A stretch of 64,000 nucleotides of DNA from Aporrectodea caliginosa (taxonomy: Eukaryota; Annelida; Clitellata; Crassiclitellata; Lumbricidae), in assembly GCA_020284085.1 (NCBI GenBank), contig JACEVL010000494.1, positions 656,001 through 720,000 on the forward strand, given 5' to 3'. The position numbers were made by a program, and so were the translations under genes. The notes beneath the pieces are model-generated. The model made no database searches, had not been told where the DNA came from, and saw only the letters and a program-made list of their open reading frames with translations. This document shows positions 23,469 through 34,705 of this stretch, piece after piece (position 1 is the first letter of the stretch; each line of letters begins with the position of its first letter).

Positions 23469-23756
23469 CAATAGGACGTCCGAAAGATGAAGAAGACAAA
23501 GTAACTTCAGCGTTCGTGTAAGTGACTCCAAATCCTGCCTCTGCAATGTGGGCAGTTTTTGTAGGAGGCACCGGTTTGAATGGATTCGAGTAAGTAACCT
23601 CCCACGATGCCTTGACTCTTGAGAATGACTTTTGTCCAACCCACGTCAATTCCGGAACATGTCCTTCGACGGCGCAGTTCGCCTGGGCGACTTCCCGTTC
23701 AGGACTTCCTGTGAACAGCTGCACTTGACAGCTGGATATATCGGGCGTTAGTCGGA
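23469..23756 (-). CDS. Receptor exon: ectodomain segment after the EGF modules
   Basis: 288 nt, phase 1-1, acceptor tcaatag, donor GTTAGT. Encodes about 96 residues (63-158) with alternating hydrophobic stretches and two cysteines (ISSCQVQLF and QANCAVEG), then WEVTYSNPF and FGVTYTNAEVTL. This suggests a beta-sandwich (Ig- or fibronectin-like) but no family signature is clear. The frame is open across the whole exon and phases match both neighbours. Confidence 0.75.
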
Positions 23757-24190
23757 CTATTGACAAAATAACACGATACAATTTTACACAACTTTGTTCA
23801 ATATATTAGACTTCTTTAAAAACAGTTTCTGTAAATTGTTGAATTCACTTTATAAGTCTGTTGATCATATTTGTCATCAGCGTGATCACCACCTGCCGCC
23901 AGTCAATCGGCGACCATTGGTATGAATAAACAGTTTCTTAAGATAATTGAATTCACTTGATGCACATGTTTATCATCGTCATCAGCATCACAATCGGTTC
24001 CTTAAGCCTGCCAATTGGTGGCGACGAGTAACATAAAGGATCTTCATTGTCTTCGGGCCTTTGTCAAGTGTCGTGTTTCTCGCAGTGCTAGTCCAGTCGT
24101 CTTGTGTCCTCGTTTATATTGAAGTTGATGGGTAATTACAATAGTTGACACACTGGCAGAATAAAATCAAGCTTGGTGTTTAGTTGTATC

Positions 24191-24447
24191 CATAGAACGA
24201 GAATTCGTGACTTCAGGCTTTAATATTCGTAAATATTCGTGAATATTAGGTATTTTTAATATTCGTAAATATTCTTAAATATTCGTTGATGACGTCACTG
24301 TTTCTGCATTGTTTCTCTGTCTCTCTGTCTCTCTGTCTCTCTGTCTGTCTCTGTCTCTGGCTCTCTGTCTCTCTGTGTATCTGTGTCTCTGTGTCTGTGT
24401 CTGTCTCTGTCTGTCTGTCTGTCTGTCTGCCTGTCTCTCTCTCTGTC

Positions 24448-24512
<65 letters not shown>

Positions 24513-25009
24513 ATGAAATCTCCACCACTAATTCTATATTATTTGAAGTTATCTGGTTTATGCCAGCATATTAATGATGCGTTAAGCCGTTGGGTTAGAT
24601 AGATTGTCCTGTCGACTGACGGATAGCAAGATTCTTCCACTCAGTGGGGGGACGGATGGGGGATGGAACCTGATCGAGTCATAGTCGTTGACCTACATCA
24701 GCTTCAAATTGCTAGGTATTTGCGCCCAAATACCTAGCCACGCGGCTTAACATAATGTCAAGAATGATTTTACCCACCATATAGGCCTAGGTCTGTACTT
24801 GGCTGAGTAACATGTAATAACAGTAATATGTAACTGTTCTTATGCATATTTTTTGCAATGATTTAAAAAAAATTAATCCCGGATGTTGAAGAATTAAAAA
24901 AACTAAAAAATTAATATTCTTAATATTCGTTGGCCAGTTTTAATATTCGTCAATATTCGTCAATTTCTAAAAATCTTAATATTCGTAATATTCGCATACT
25001 CGTTCTATG
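24191..25009. mobile_element. hAT-type element with 8-bp target duplication GTTGTATC
   Basis: 819 bp in the intron upstream of the 23.5 kb exon. Ends CATAGAACGAG and CTCGTTCTATG are inverted; the 8-bp duplication GTTGTATC lies at 24183-24190 and 25010-25017. AATATTCGTAAATATTCG repeats sit inside each end (24217-24285 and 24915-24995). A CTGT/CT microsatellite has expanded inside it. No transposase. Confidence 0.85.
24305..24512. repeat. (CTGT)n/(CT)n microsatellite inside the hAT element
   Basis: About 207 bp of pyrimidine-rich TCTG and TC repeats. The Ser/Leu/Cys-rich frames here are its translation. Confidence 0.95.
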
Positions 25010-25839
25010 GTTGTATCAACATTCGTGTGCCCTGATTTTATTTAATGGTCTATTGAAAATTTATCGCTTCAGCATGTACAAAAAAGCCAACGAATCGCAT
25101 TGATAGCTGCAGTAACTAGCTGTCAAGTATTCAATTGCGTTGTAAAAATTGTCAAAGGAATGACATGAAGCCAAGATGACTTTAAGAAATGCTCGCAAGC
25201 ATAGCAACATAGTTTATGGACATGTCCAAGCAGCCTTTTCCTGCTTTAAAAACTCTAACTGAATTCCACAAACAAAATTACGGCATGCTTTATTCAAAAT
25301 GCTCTTTATGATTGAACAATTTAAAGTATGATTGAAAACCATTATACACCGGAGCATTCTTTAAGAATAGAAGACTATAATAATGGAGCTTTATATGTCT
25401 CTACAAACCAAGAGATTTGTTGAAATTATTATCACCATCAGCAAACAAATTACTCACGGTGACTGTGCTACCCACTTCATGTCATAGGTTATCACCAGTA
25501 TATCAAGCAGTGTCCACTGTCCAAACATTTCACAGAAGATCATATCAGTCAGAAAGGTGTCATATGATGCCGCATAGTTTTATGTTGAGCGTAAAAATTA
25601 TTGACTGCTCAAATCGTCGCCTTTATCAAGCAGGGCTTTTGCAAAATTGGTCTACTGAAGATTATGCGAGTTAGCAGAACCCTATTAATAATACAAACGC
25701 AGGGAAATCTCCGTCTGTCCGACCGTAGTGTTACGCTGTTTCGCTCGAGTAACGCACAGCGGGCCATCCACACATCATCACCGCGCAGAGGTTGACAACC
25801 TGACTCGTCGGTAGGGGTGCACAAGCGCCACGCAGCGGC

Positions 25840-26050
25840 CGACGTGGAGGGAAGAGTGAGTGGGCAGTGGAAGGGAATGGGGCGGGTAATAGGAGGGGAA
25901 GGGGATAGCAAGGCAGGGCAAGGCGGGAAAGGACAGGAGAGGGTGAGTGTAGAGGGAGGGAAGGGGCGGGAAGGGGAAGTGGAGTGGAGGAAGTGGGATA
26001 AGGCGAGGAGACCGGACGTGGGGGAAAAGGGAAGGGGAACTCTGATTTTA
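25840..26050 (+). repeat. G-rich purine tract
   Basis: About 210 bp made largely of GGGAAGG, GGGGAA and GGCGGG units on the plus strand, with many runs of three or more G. The open frame across it is a by-product. Confidence 0.6.
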
Positions 26051-26348
26051 AGTGTCCCGCCCGAGCTCGCTAAACTTTACCGTCCTAGGTCGGGCAGACA
26101 AGTAGTAATTATATACTTTTACATATATGGGGAGGTCAATGTGTGTGCCTTCCACTTTGAAGATGTATGCATCTGTACATTTATAGGCTATAGCAAATTT
26201 TGATAACTTTTTCAACGGCGCTCAGCAGTTGCATGAGGTCATCGTATATGCTCATCACTTCCAAACAAGATGAACAGCTGTTAGTTACTACTGAGATTTA
26301 ACAATATAACTATTATTATCGAGTGAGTTTAGTAATTTCTGCACTGAC

Positions 26349-26444
26349 TGGTTTCACAGTTTGTTCCAGAAAACTGTGGCGGGCAATTACAGTTGTCGCC
26401 GGAACTGCAACTACCAGGGTAGCACGACTTGCTGGGACATGCCA
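26349..26444 (-). CDS. Receptor exon: EGF-like module 2
   Basis: 96 nt, phase 1-1, acceptor ttttcag, donor GTCAGT. Encodes an EGF-like module with six cysteines (C-x4-C-x4-C-x5-C-x-C-x8-C), starting ACPSKSCYPGSCSSG and ending FSGTNCET. It follows directly on module 1 and completes the only clearly recognisable ectodomain family in the protein. Confidence 0.82.
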
Positions 26445-27544
26445 CTGAAAATGAAGAAAAGAATTTTGTCATTGTGAAATTACTGTAATTACCTAAATCC
26501 AAATGCTGAAATTTGCATATGAAATTAAAACTAGTCGCTCTGTTGAACTTCTTCCAACGCTCTCAATCTTTGTAATTAGTGGCTTATGTCTTGGTAATGG
26601 TGCCATAGGAGTCATTAATTTAGATTCAACCTACCTCAGTGTGAGATCCATGACCGTCTTTTGCCTATAATATATTATTGATCAATCCTTATTCCGCGAA
26701 CACAATCATTAAGCTAGGTGACCTTCCTCTTTTTGTGCCGAAAACAACAATTGTGTCATGATCAACTGTGAGCAAACTTTCTCTATTGCTGTACACTTAA
26801 ATGTTGAAAATCTCTTCCCGTATCTCCGTCTATTGTGTAATTTTGCCTTAACTCATTTTCAGCTGGCTTAATATGCAACGTAGGTTCTCTATTTCTGGTT
26901 AAATTGACCTTCTGCGTATATACCTGACTGCGGCTTGTTTTCGTGCGACGACGGTCGATGCCTTTGTGCAGCAGAGACAGTAGTAGCGCCAAATAAGTTG
27001 TTCATTAATAAAGCAGTAATGAAGGAATAAGCTTAGTTGGGAGCCCGCACCTTTTCAACCTCAGCAAGAGATCAAAACCTCATGGTGTAAGGATTATTTT
27101 GTGTCATGATCAACTGTGAGATTCACACAAATAGGTAGGAAATAAAACAACGTGTTTTAACTTATAAAATATTCAATTCTTTTAGCCAAGTATGTAATGA
27201 GGGAAGCTCCTATAAAAGAATTTTAAAAATAGAGTCCTAAAGAAACAGCGACATGAACTCTGTTTCTTCTTTCCTCCCTTAGTCTATTCAGAAACAAGAG
27301 AGCGGACGGAAGAAGGAGATATAGAGAACGGATTACAATAGATGTGACAAGTTATTAGTTTGGACAAGGGTAAAAAAGACAGCCAAGTGATGATCTGGAT
27401 TCCTGAGAAAAACGGGAGAAGGTGAAGATCGCCGAAGAATTGACCGGAGATCACCAGAGCCGACTTGAGGTGCTTGGGGATGTTGTGGAACGAGGTATAG
27501 GAAGACTGGCGATGGACGGACACGAATTTCCCGACGTGCAGACC

Positions 27545-27640
27545 TGCACGGGAAGGACTAAGTATCGTATCGTATCGTATCGTATCTAAGAATTTGTAGA
27601 GCGCCTCTCGCAGCATAGACTATTCAGAGGCGCTTTCAGT
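27545..27640 (-). mobile_element. LINE 3' tail, GATAC family (minus)
   Basis: The complement reads GCGCCTCTGAATAG... GAGGCGCTCTACAAATT, then GATACGATACGATACG. Same 3' end as at 57400-57665 (plus). Confidence 0.7.
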
Positions 27641-27689
27641 ACTGAGTAAGTAAGTAGTACTTTATTTTACAATTATACCAAACTTATCT

Positions 27690-29315
27690 AACCACCGTCC
27701 CATTTCCAGTCTCTCCTTCCAATCTTAGTTAACTGAATGAATTGTCCTTACCCGGCTCTACGACTACCTCTCTTCCAACTCACTCCTCAACCCCACCAAT
27801 CTTGCTTCACTAAACACCACCACTCCACAGAAACTCTACTTGCCTCTCTGTGCAGTAAACTGGTCTCTGCCGTCAGCCACCAGCAAGTTTTCTGCCTTTG
27901 ATATCTCCGCCGCATTCGACAGCATTGATCACAGCCTCCTTCTTCAACGACTGCATATATATCTTCTCGGTGTGGCGTCTCTGGCACTGTTCTACTTTGG
28001 TTCCAGTCCAGCTTGTCATCCAGATCCTTCTCTTTCAAAGCCTCCAGCCACTGCTTTGCAACCCCTACCATGCTCTTGCTGTGTCCCTCAAGGCTCCGTC
28101 CAGGGTTCACTCCTCTTCATCCTGTATACCATACCATTAAGCCATCTAATTGAAAACTCCTCTGTTGACCACCATTTGTACGCAGACGACACCCAACTCT
28201 GCATAGCCTTCTCCCTAAGCTCATTTCCCACCTACATCGCACAATTACTCAGTATGGTCAACCTAATCTCTCAGTGGATGTCGTCCAACCTCCTCTGCAT
28301 CAACCCTTCCAAAACTAAATTCATCATCCTCGGCCTGCCTGACCAAATCAATAAAATCCCTGACCCTTCAACACACCTTTCCACCAACTCTTCATCTCTT
28401 ACCTTGAACTCTGATGCCTCGATCCGCAATTTTTTTGTTACTTTCGATCCACATCTCTCCTTCCCTAACCACATTTCCAGCCTCTCGCGCTCCTGCTTCA
28501 TGCACATTCGTGACCTCCGCCGCATCCGGCCCATGCTCGACTTCAAGACTGCCTCCACCATTGCTACCTCCAATCCTCCATTGTCTACTCAAAGTTCCAT
28601 AAAGCAATTCCCTTTCCCCAACCTTGAATCCATATAACTCAAGCGTAGCAGCTTATCCAGAACTCACAATCCAGAGCTGTCACCAAGCATCATCATATAA
28701 CCCCATCATCAGATCACTCCATTGACTAAAAAATCCCAAAGCGAATCCACTTCAAATTCCTATCACTAACCTACAGCTCCCTACAACACTCCCAGCCCAG
28801 ATATCTTCGCGAACTCTTCACCATCCATCCAACCCGCTCTACCCGATCATCCTCCGTTCTCACTCTTTCTCAACCTCCGGTCACTACTTACCTCAAGTTC
28901 GCCAACCGAGCCATATCCAGCACTGCATCACGTCTCTTGAACGATCTACCTCCTGAATTCCGCACTTTTTCTGTTCCACCACTATCATTACCAATCACTC
29001 AACATCACCTTTCTCAGGCACCAATATCCATTGCTCCTCGGACTTTCCACTCGAAACTAAAGTCTCATCTAACCTCTTTAAGAACTCTTACCCTGACTCA
29101 TCTGATCCTCTGCCATCCAGTTCTCGACGACCTAAACTACAATCACCTTAACATCTACTCTGCCCCTCTGATCCTCTGGAAGCCGGACTCGGACCTCCTT
29201 CGGATTACCCTTTGGACAACCAATCTGACTCGACGCAGCGCTCGTGAATAAGTGGTGTCCTGCGCTTGGCTTTCGAGTGGCGCTTTAGAAGTTTAGAGAT
29301 TACGATTACGATTAC
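27690..29315 (+). mobile_element. L2-like LINE, 5'-truncated, reverse transcriptase to 3' end
   Basis: Plus strand. Palm motifs in order: DISAAFDSIDHSLLLQRLH near 27899-27955, VPQGSV-x-GSLLFILY near 28085-28135, YADDTQL near 28180, then WMSSNLLCINPSKTKFIILG. The C-terminus carries NDLPPEFR near 28940. The 3' end is GAGTGGCGCTTTAGAAGTTT plus an ATTACG tail at 29290-29312. Several frameshifts and stops make it inactive. It ends 23 bp before a receptor exon. Confidence 0.85.
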
Positions 29316-29337
29316 TTTCATGCAATCATATTCTTAC

Positions 29338-29430
29338 CTGCCGTGCATACTCCTGAACCCGAATTCAAGCACTCGCATCTATTCCCTGGTACACAGGACT
29401 GTCCCTCAGCGCATGGTCTCGAACAAGTAG
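29338..29430 (-). CDS. Receptor exon: EGF-like module 1
   Basis: 93 nt, preceded by a polypyrimidine/cag acceptor and followed by GTAAGA. Phase is 1-1, the usual arrangement for EGF module exons. It encodes 30 residues with six cysteines spaced C-x3-C-x5-C-x5-C-x-C-x7-C, beginning TCSRPCAEGQSC. This is the most upstream exon that joins the kinase exons in phase. It is not the first exon: it starts inside a codon and has no signal peptide. Confidence 0.8.
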
Positions 29431-29559
29431 CTGAAACAGAAACAAACAGTTGCACACTTGATGAAACGAGTAACCTTATAATAAAACACTCATAGTTGAA
29501 GAATAGCCATGTGCGCAGGGCCTTTCAAAGGGACTTACAAGGTGTAATTTAAAATGTCA

Positions 29560-29819
29560 TCATACAAACATACCCACAAACCTATATTCATACACTGATA
29601 CATACGTGTATACATATAAACTTACATACATATGTACGTACATACATACATAGGCTACATACATACATACTACATACATACATACATACATACATACATA
29701 CATACATACATACATACATACATACATACATACATACATACATACATACATACATACATACAGTCCTGAGTAGTAACCTTGAAGGGGTGCTAAATAAAAC
29801 TTCGTAATGAATGAATGAA

Positions 29820-29850
<31 letters not shown>
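29560..29850. repeat. (TACA)n microsatellite
   Basis: About 200 bp of TACA repeats interrupted by a short LINE-like tail (GGGTGCTAAATAAAACTTCG and GAATGAATGAAT at 29785-29820). Confidence 0.9.
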
Positions 29851-30199
29851 TGCTATATCTGTTCGTTCTTGAATCTATTGGAAGTTGAAGATACTGAGTT
29901 TTGTCGAGTTTCGGTTGGGTGAATTTTTAAAGTAATAATTTTAGCGTGTTGATTTACAGTATGGTGATTTAGGAAAAAGCGAGCCTGCAGATAAATCGAG
30001 CCACAACTACTGTTGTGCATGTAGAATTTTATTTTTGCAAGATACGGTAAATATTATTGTTGAACTAAAATGAGTTATTATACAGTAGATCGTTTCTATT
30101 ATATTCGCTAGGTTGTCGCTTCAATATTTTTATAAAAAGTCCGTGGTTTAAAGTGACCCACGATTTAAATCTTCTTTTTTGTAACTTGACTTTCAAACT

Positions 30200-30850
30200 T
30201 GTCTTATCTTGTCTTCAACCATCCTCGATCCGAGGGTTGGTCGCTCCATGGACAAGTCTTCTCCACCTCTTTCTATCTTCCGTCTCCGTCAACAATCGAT
30301 GAAAAGGCATATTCATCCACATGCTGATGTTGTTAAGCCATCCCATTCTCGGTCTTCCCCGTGTCCTTGCTCCTGGTACAGTTCCCTGTATGATCTCCTT
30401 TTCCAGGCAGTTCCCTGTTTCCTCATCAAATGCCCAAAGTATGTAAGTTTACTTCTTTTAATCTGATCGAGTAGACTTCTTTCCGTTCCTGTTTTCTCTA
30501 ACACCCACTCATTTGTTCTTTTTCTATCCATGATACTCTCAGAATCTGTCTTAGGCATTTCATTTCAAACGCATTTATTCTTTCTTCCTCTTTTTTCTTG
30601 ATAGTCCAACTTTCACACCCGTATGTTGCCACTGGCCATATCAAAGCCCTCATGAGTTTCATCTTTGTATCCATCTTTATGTTATGGCTTTTCCATAATT
30701 GTTTCAACGTTGTTATTGTATTAAGACCTATAGCCAACTTCTCTCTTATATCCTTGACGTCTGCTGCATCTTTTAAACTGAGAAACCTTAAAAGTTCCCG
30801 TACATCTTTAAATCAAAGAACCAGCTTACCAAATAATTTTTCTTAAATAG
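30200..30850 (-). mobile_element. RTE-like LINE 3' fragment
   Basis: The minus strand encodes ALIWPVATYGCESWTIKKKE and CLRQILRVSWIEK, then KLTYFGHLMRKQG in a second frame: the C-terminal segment typical of RTE-group ORF2 (compare YGSETWTL and FFGHIMRSDG of the 48 kb copy). Broken by frameshifts. Confidence 0.75.
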
Positions 30851-30930
30851 CTTTTATTATTGTCTAAATGATGAGCGTTTCTGATTGATGCTTGAACGAT
30901 ATTTGAAGAAATTACCGTTGGTGAAGCATG

Positions 30931-32672
30931 TGGCTCGGTTTATATCACGCTGTAGATTAACCGAGCCTCTTCGCATCAGATAATCCGAGCCATTGGCTCG
31001 GTTTTTATATAGCTTAATTTCATCATAATTTCTCATTGGTTTGGTTTTAACAGTATATAAAATAGAGTTAGATTCTATTCGCATATTTACCAAATTGAAT
31101 TTTTATAAATGATACTTCAGAATAGCATTCGTGTTTTTGCATTAATTACCAAGGCACTGCTCCCACTGGCTGCAACCGCTTGATCGTGGTGTATGTTCTA
31201 GTTTTAAAGGGCTTGGTATGAAGAAATGAGAATGTTTACACGCATTGCTACTGGTGGTTGGCCCTAAGCTCAAAAGAGATTCTTCAGGATTTTCAATCCA
31301 ACTTGGAAGAATGCGTTCACAATAGAAAACTGCCAAGGAGCATTTCGTGGCTCTGAAATATTTCTTTTTCAACCATCAGCGGTACCAGAACGGCATATCT
31401 TCCTAGCAGTATAACTGAAAGAAGTAGGCCTATGTCCATAATTTCTAATATAGGCATATCCAGTGAACCTGTTGTCATCATGGAACAAGATTTAATGATT
31501 CCATCCACAAATACATCAGGTGATCTACCTGCTACTACCACATCTGATTCAGACATTTTACCAACTGCAGTCCATGAAGAACGATTGATTCCATTCGCAA
31601 GTAGGTGTGCATGAAGTGACTGTGCTGACCTACCTGCTATAGCGGCTGTCAATTTAGAACAATTAATTCCATCCACAAGGACATCAAGTGACAGTGTTTT
31701 GAGATTTGCACAATTACTGCCAGTTACTCACGGAGAAAGATCACTTAGGCTTATTAAAATACCACACGTTAATCCGCCTTCCTATGAACTTACAAGTTAG
31801 ACACCTTGAAGCACATATATCTAACAAAATGAAACCACAGATATCAGGAAAGGAAAAAGCATACAAAGAAAGCCTTTGTATAATGCAGAGCAATTTGTCA
31901 AGAAAACACACAAGAAAAAGAAAAGCAAAAAGAAAATGCAGGTAGCAGGGCGTAAAGATGCAGATACCAGTAAATCTTTGGATATACTTGTTCTGATAAT
32001 GCACCATGAGCTTTCTGTCAGTGGGTTTATGGGGACATTTCAGACCCACTAAATGAAGATCACTGGGAAATGTGTGCAAACTGCAACAAATGGTCCCATC
32101 ACATATGTTCTTTGGTTCATTTTGTTATGACAATAATTGCATCTAATCAATGCACAAAAGACGTTTAGGCCTAAAATTGTCAAAGGCTGCTACTGTTTAT
32201 ACGTATTCTGGTAAAGCGAGCCTCTTGGCTCGCTCTATCTAAACTTATGGCTCGCTAAACCTGATTGCTCTGGTAAAGCGAGCCCATTCACCTGTGCTAG
32301 ATAGGACAGTTCTGGCTCGGTTTGTATTATATTTGGCTCGGTTTTTCTTAGTTGGTTAGCTGCAGTGATGAAGTAAGACGGGAACTGCAAAAAATATTTG
32401 ACACACAGGCCAAGTAACCAGAGATTTTGGCCTGAATTTATCCCTCCCCTAAAGGCTCGGTTTACACCCTGCGCCCGAGATTACATGACCGTTTTATTCC
32501 ACAAGCGGACAATCTCTCACGCAGATCGTTTATAATAAGAATGTTATACTCTGTATAAATGTATGTACACCAAAGTGCGGATATGCAATTGGTTGAATAA
32601 AGAATATACTTACTTAAGTAGGCTAACCAAAGATTTTGGCCTGTCTTTATGGTTGTTGGCTCGGTTTTGCCG
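30931..32672 (+). mobile_element. DNA-transposon remnant rich in GGCTCGGTTT motifs
   Basis: GGCTCGGTTT or GGCTCGCT and their complements occur in clusters at both ends (30931, 30959, 30984, 30994; then 32217-32350, 32455, 32659) with an open but broken plus-strand coding region between. Its end reads DHWEMCANCNKWSHHIC (near 32056-32110), a C-x2-C-x4-H-x3-C knuckle like that closing several pogo/Tigger-type transposases, preceded by a Lys-rich run. Outer boundaries and class are not settled. Confidence 0.45.
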
Positions 32673-32929
32673 AAACGACCCTAATATAGGCTACTTTCTT
32701 TTATCGTAAACCCAAGCGAGAGTGCCCGTTTATTCAGAGGATCCCTAATATATGGGGCTTTCGTCCGAAACTTTTAGAGTCAAATTTAGTTTATGGTTAC
32801 TGGAGTTCTGGAGTTTTTGGGGTGATTTTTTCTGAATTCTTCCGTTTCGTTTAAGTTGCTTATCGGCTTAGGGTTTAAAATGGAAACGCCTGTAGCGTCG
32901 AAGCAATAACGATCGGATGGATTTTCGAC

Positions 32930-33300
32930 ATGGCCGTTGAGGAATTGCGCCAGTGAAATTCCTCAACGGACAAGAGACCAAGGGAGCAAGTAAGCTTCAG
33001 TTGCAGGTGTCTCTGGAGAAGTTGTTGTCTCCAACTAATGATTAAGAGTGGAGGATTATCGATAAGTCCTTGGAACTTAAGCTACAGAAGGAGGCTGAAG
33101 AATCAGAAAGACAAATTAGGAAGAAGGAAAGGGAGGCAGAATTTGAGTAAGCAAACTCAAGTTGCAAGGAGAGAGGAGCAGAAATAGAGGATAGAAAATT
33201 TAAGCTTGAAGCAGAGGCTGCTGAGAAGAAATTACAGTTGGAACTGGGGGAGAAGGAACATGACAAAGGCAACATGAGCTGCAATTAAAAAGCTTTCTAG
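32930..33300 (+). mobile_element. Gag-like coiled-coil fragment of an LTR retroelement (degenerate)
   Basis: Reading across at least two frames gives an alpha-helical, Glu/Lys/Arg-rich segment (KSLELKLQKEAEESERQIRK, then EDRKFKLEAEAAEKKLQLEL), typical of the N-terminal coiled-coil of invertebrate Gypsy-type Gag. Stops interrupt it and no LTR or pol was seen. Confidence 0.35.
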
Positions 33301-33749
33301 TCGTTGTCTATCAACACTATGAACATGAGCCTAAAGGAGTCCTTACGTATATCGCAGCGTGGTAGACCTGACCAGTTCGCTTGGCATCTTGTCCTTGTTT
33401 CTTGTTTAATTCTATAAACTGTCGTGCATTGATTACATCTAAAACATCAACGCAATCGTAGAAACTAAATGAGCACATCAGTTAAATCAGACAAAAAGTC
33501 AGATGATGAATTTACGAACATTTCTTCATTATTGTTCCTATTTGAAAACCCTGCTCTTGGGCTAATTGGTGCCCATAATATTTTGGTAACCTATTTCGTC
33601 ATAACGTCTGCATGTCGGAAATATATCCGCCGCCCAGCTGGATTATTCCGGCAACAACACTCTGACTCAGGGACAGTGCTGGAGTAGCGAATATCATGCT
33701 CAGTGGCGTTTACGATAACACAACAGACTAGGTTTAAGCTGTATTTGGC

Positions 33750-34035
33750 AACATAATTTATATTTGAGTGACTTTCAGATCAAGTCCGAGAAGATCCTGT
33801 TGCCAGCAGTAAGCACAAACTATTTGCTTGACTACGGCATTATATGGGAGCATATAATGGAGACGATCGAGGAAGACAATAATTATAATGGAGGGAGGAA
33901 GACAAGAGAAAGACCAAGACATATGATGCTGGATTCGATGATGACAAACGGTTAAAAAAAACTGAAAAGAGGCACAACAACGAGAGGAGTGGCGACGTCA
34001 GACATTTGAGCCTGCCTAAGAGGCACAGAACCAGA
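33750..34035 (+). mobile_element. LINE C-terminal fragment
   Basis: The plus strand has GGRKTRERPRHMMLDSMMTN, then in another frame QQREEWRRQTFEPA. The RGRPR-x-MMLDWM and REEWR motifs close the ORF2 of RTE-like and related LINEs. Cut short at the foldback-like repeats. Confidence 0.5.
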
Positions 34036-34226
34036 GAGTAAAAAAACGGCGCAGGACAAAACGGCGCAGACATAACGGCGCAGACAAAAACGGCGCAGAC
34101 AAAACGGCGCAAAACTGAACTAAAGAACAATAGTTTATAACATAACATAACATGGTTTATAGTGGCTCAGGAGACTTACATCTGTGTCAGAGCCACTCTC
34201 TCAAGTCTTATCCAATGCATCTTGAC

Positions 34227-34670
34227 CTAATATCCAATCTTAGTGAGCCTCTTCTTGAATTCCATCACCGAGTCCGCAGCAACAATTTCATCGTCCAACT
34301 TGTTCCAACTGTTAACTACTCTTGTACTGAAGAATCTTTGCATTATTGTCCCAGCTGTTTCCTTATTGATCTTGTATCTGTGTCCTCGAGTTCTCTTATC
34401 AACTGAGAATTTAAATAGCCTCTTGTCTTTTCCTGTCACTATCTTGAATGTCTCTATTAAGTCTCCTCTATCTCTCCTTTTCTCTAATGTTGTCAGCTTG
34501 CATCTCCTCAGTCTTTCTTCATATGCCAGGTTGCCGAATCTCTTTATCATCTTCGTTGCTCTCCTTTGTATTTTCTCTAGTTTTTCTACATCCTGTCTCA
34601 GGTAAGGACACCACACTTGCACACAGTACTCCAAATTAGGCCTAACCAGTGATTTGTACAATTCGAGCAT
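34227..34670 (-). pseudogene. CR1-like LINE ORF2, C-terminal part
   Basis: 147 codons starting MLELYKSLVRPNLEYCVQVW and containing LEKIQRRATKMIKRFGNLAY, the conserved C-terminal segment of CR1-group ORF2. Its true upstream neighbour is the reverse transcriptase across the insertion. Removing the insertion and one TTAA copy rejoins the two in the same frame. Confidence 0.85.
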
Positions 34671-34705
34671 TATTTCCTTTTCCCTGCTGACTATTGTCCT
34701 CTTAA

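Larger units (their letters stand above)
7441..29430 (-). other. Gene span: receptor tyrosine pseudokinase (18 exons assembled, 5' end incomplete)
   Basis: Single-pass membrane receptor with a tyrosine-kinase fold. The exons join in one frame: 3,308 nt, giving 1,101 residues and a stop. Residue numbers count from the first full codon of the exon at 29338-29430. Layout: EGF-like modules 1-62, ectodomain to about 683, transmembrane helix about 684-707, juxtamembrane to 775, kinase fold about 776-1046, tail to 1101. The ATP-site lysine (K811), the catalytic-loop Asn (N910), APE (955-957) and the helix-F motif SDVWAYGV are kept. HRD is HRR (903-905), DFG is GFG (927-929), and the glycine loop reads LADGRFA. 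No tyrosine lies between GFG and APE. Catalysis is therefore unlikely; a scaffold or partner-receptor role is inferred. The introns carry LINE and DNA-transposon insertions. I do not recognise an orthologue by name. Confidence 0.85.

Noticed and set aside
24286..24602. Ser/Leu/Cys-rich frames
   Set aside because: CT/CTGT repeat inside the hAT element.
31142..31200. Minus-strand SSGCSQWEQCLG with a possible acceptor and GTAATT donor, tested as the missing receptor exon
   Set aside because: It could fit the phase, but the acceptor is poor, the segment is tiny and it lies inside the GGCTCGGTTT-rich transposon remnant.
33840..34148. Frames with repeated CAVF/VCAV residues
   Set aside because: Translation of the 14-bp foldback-like repeat.
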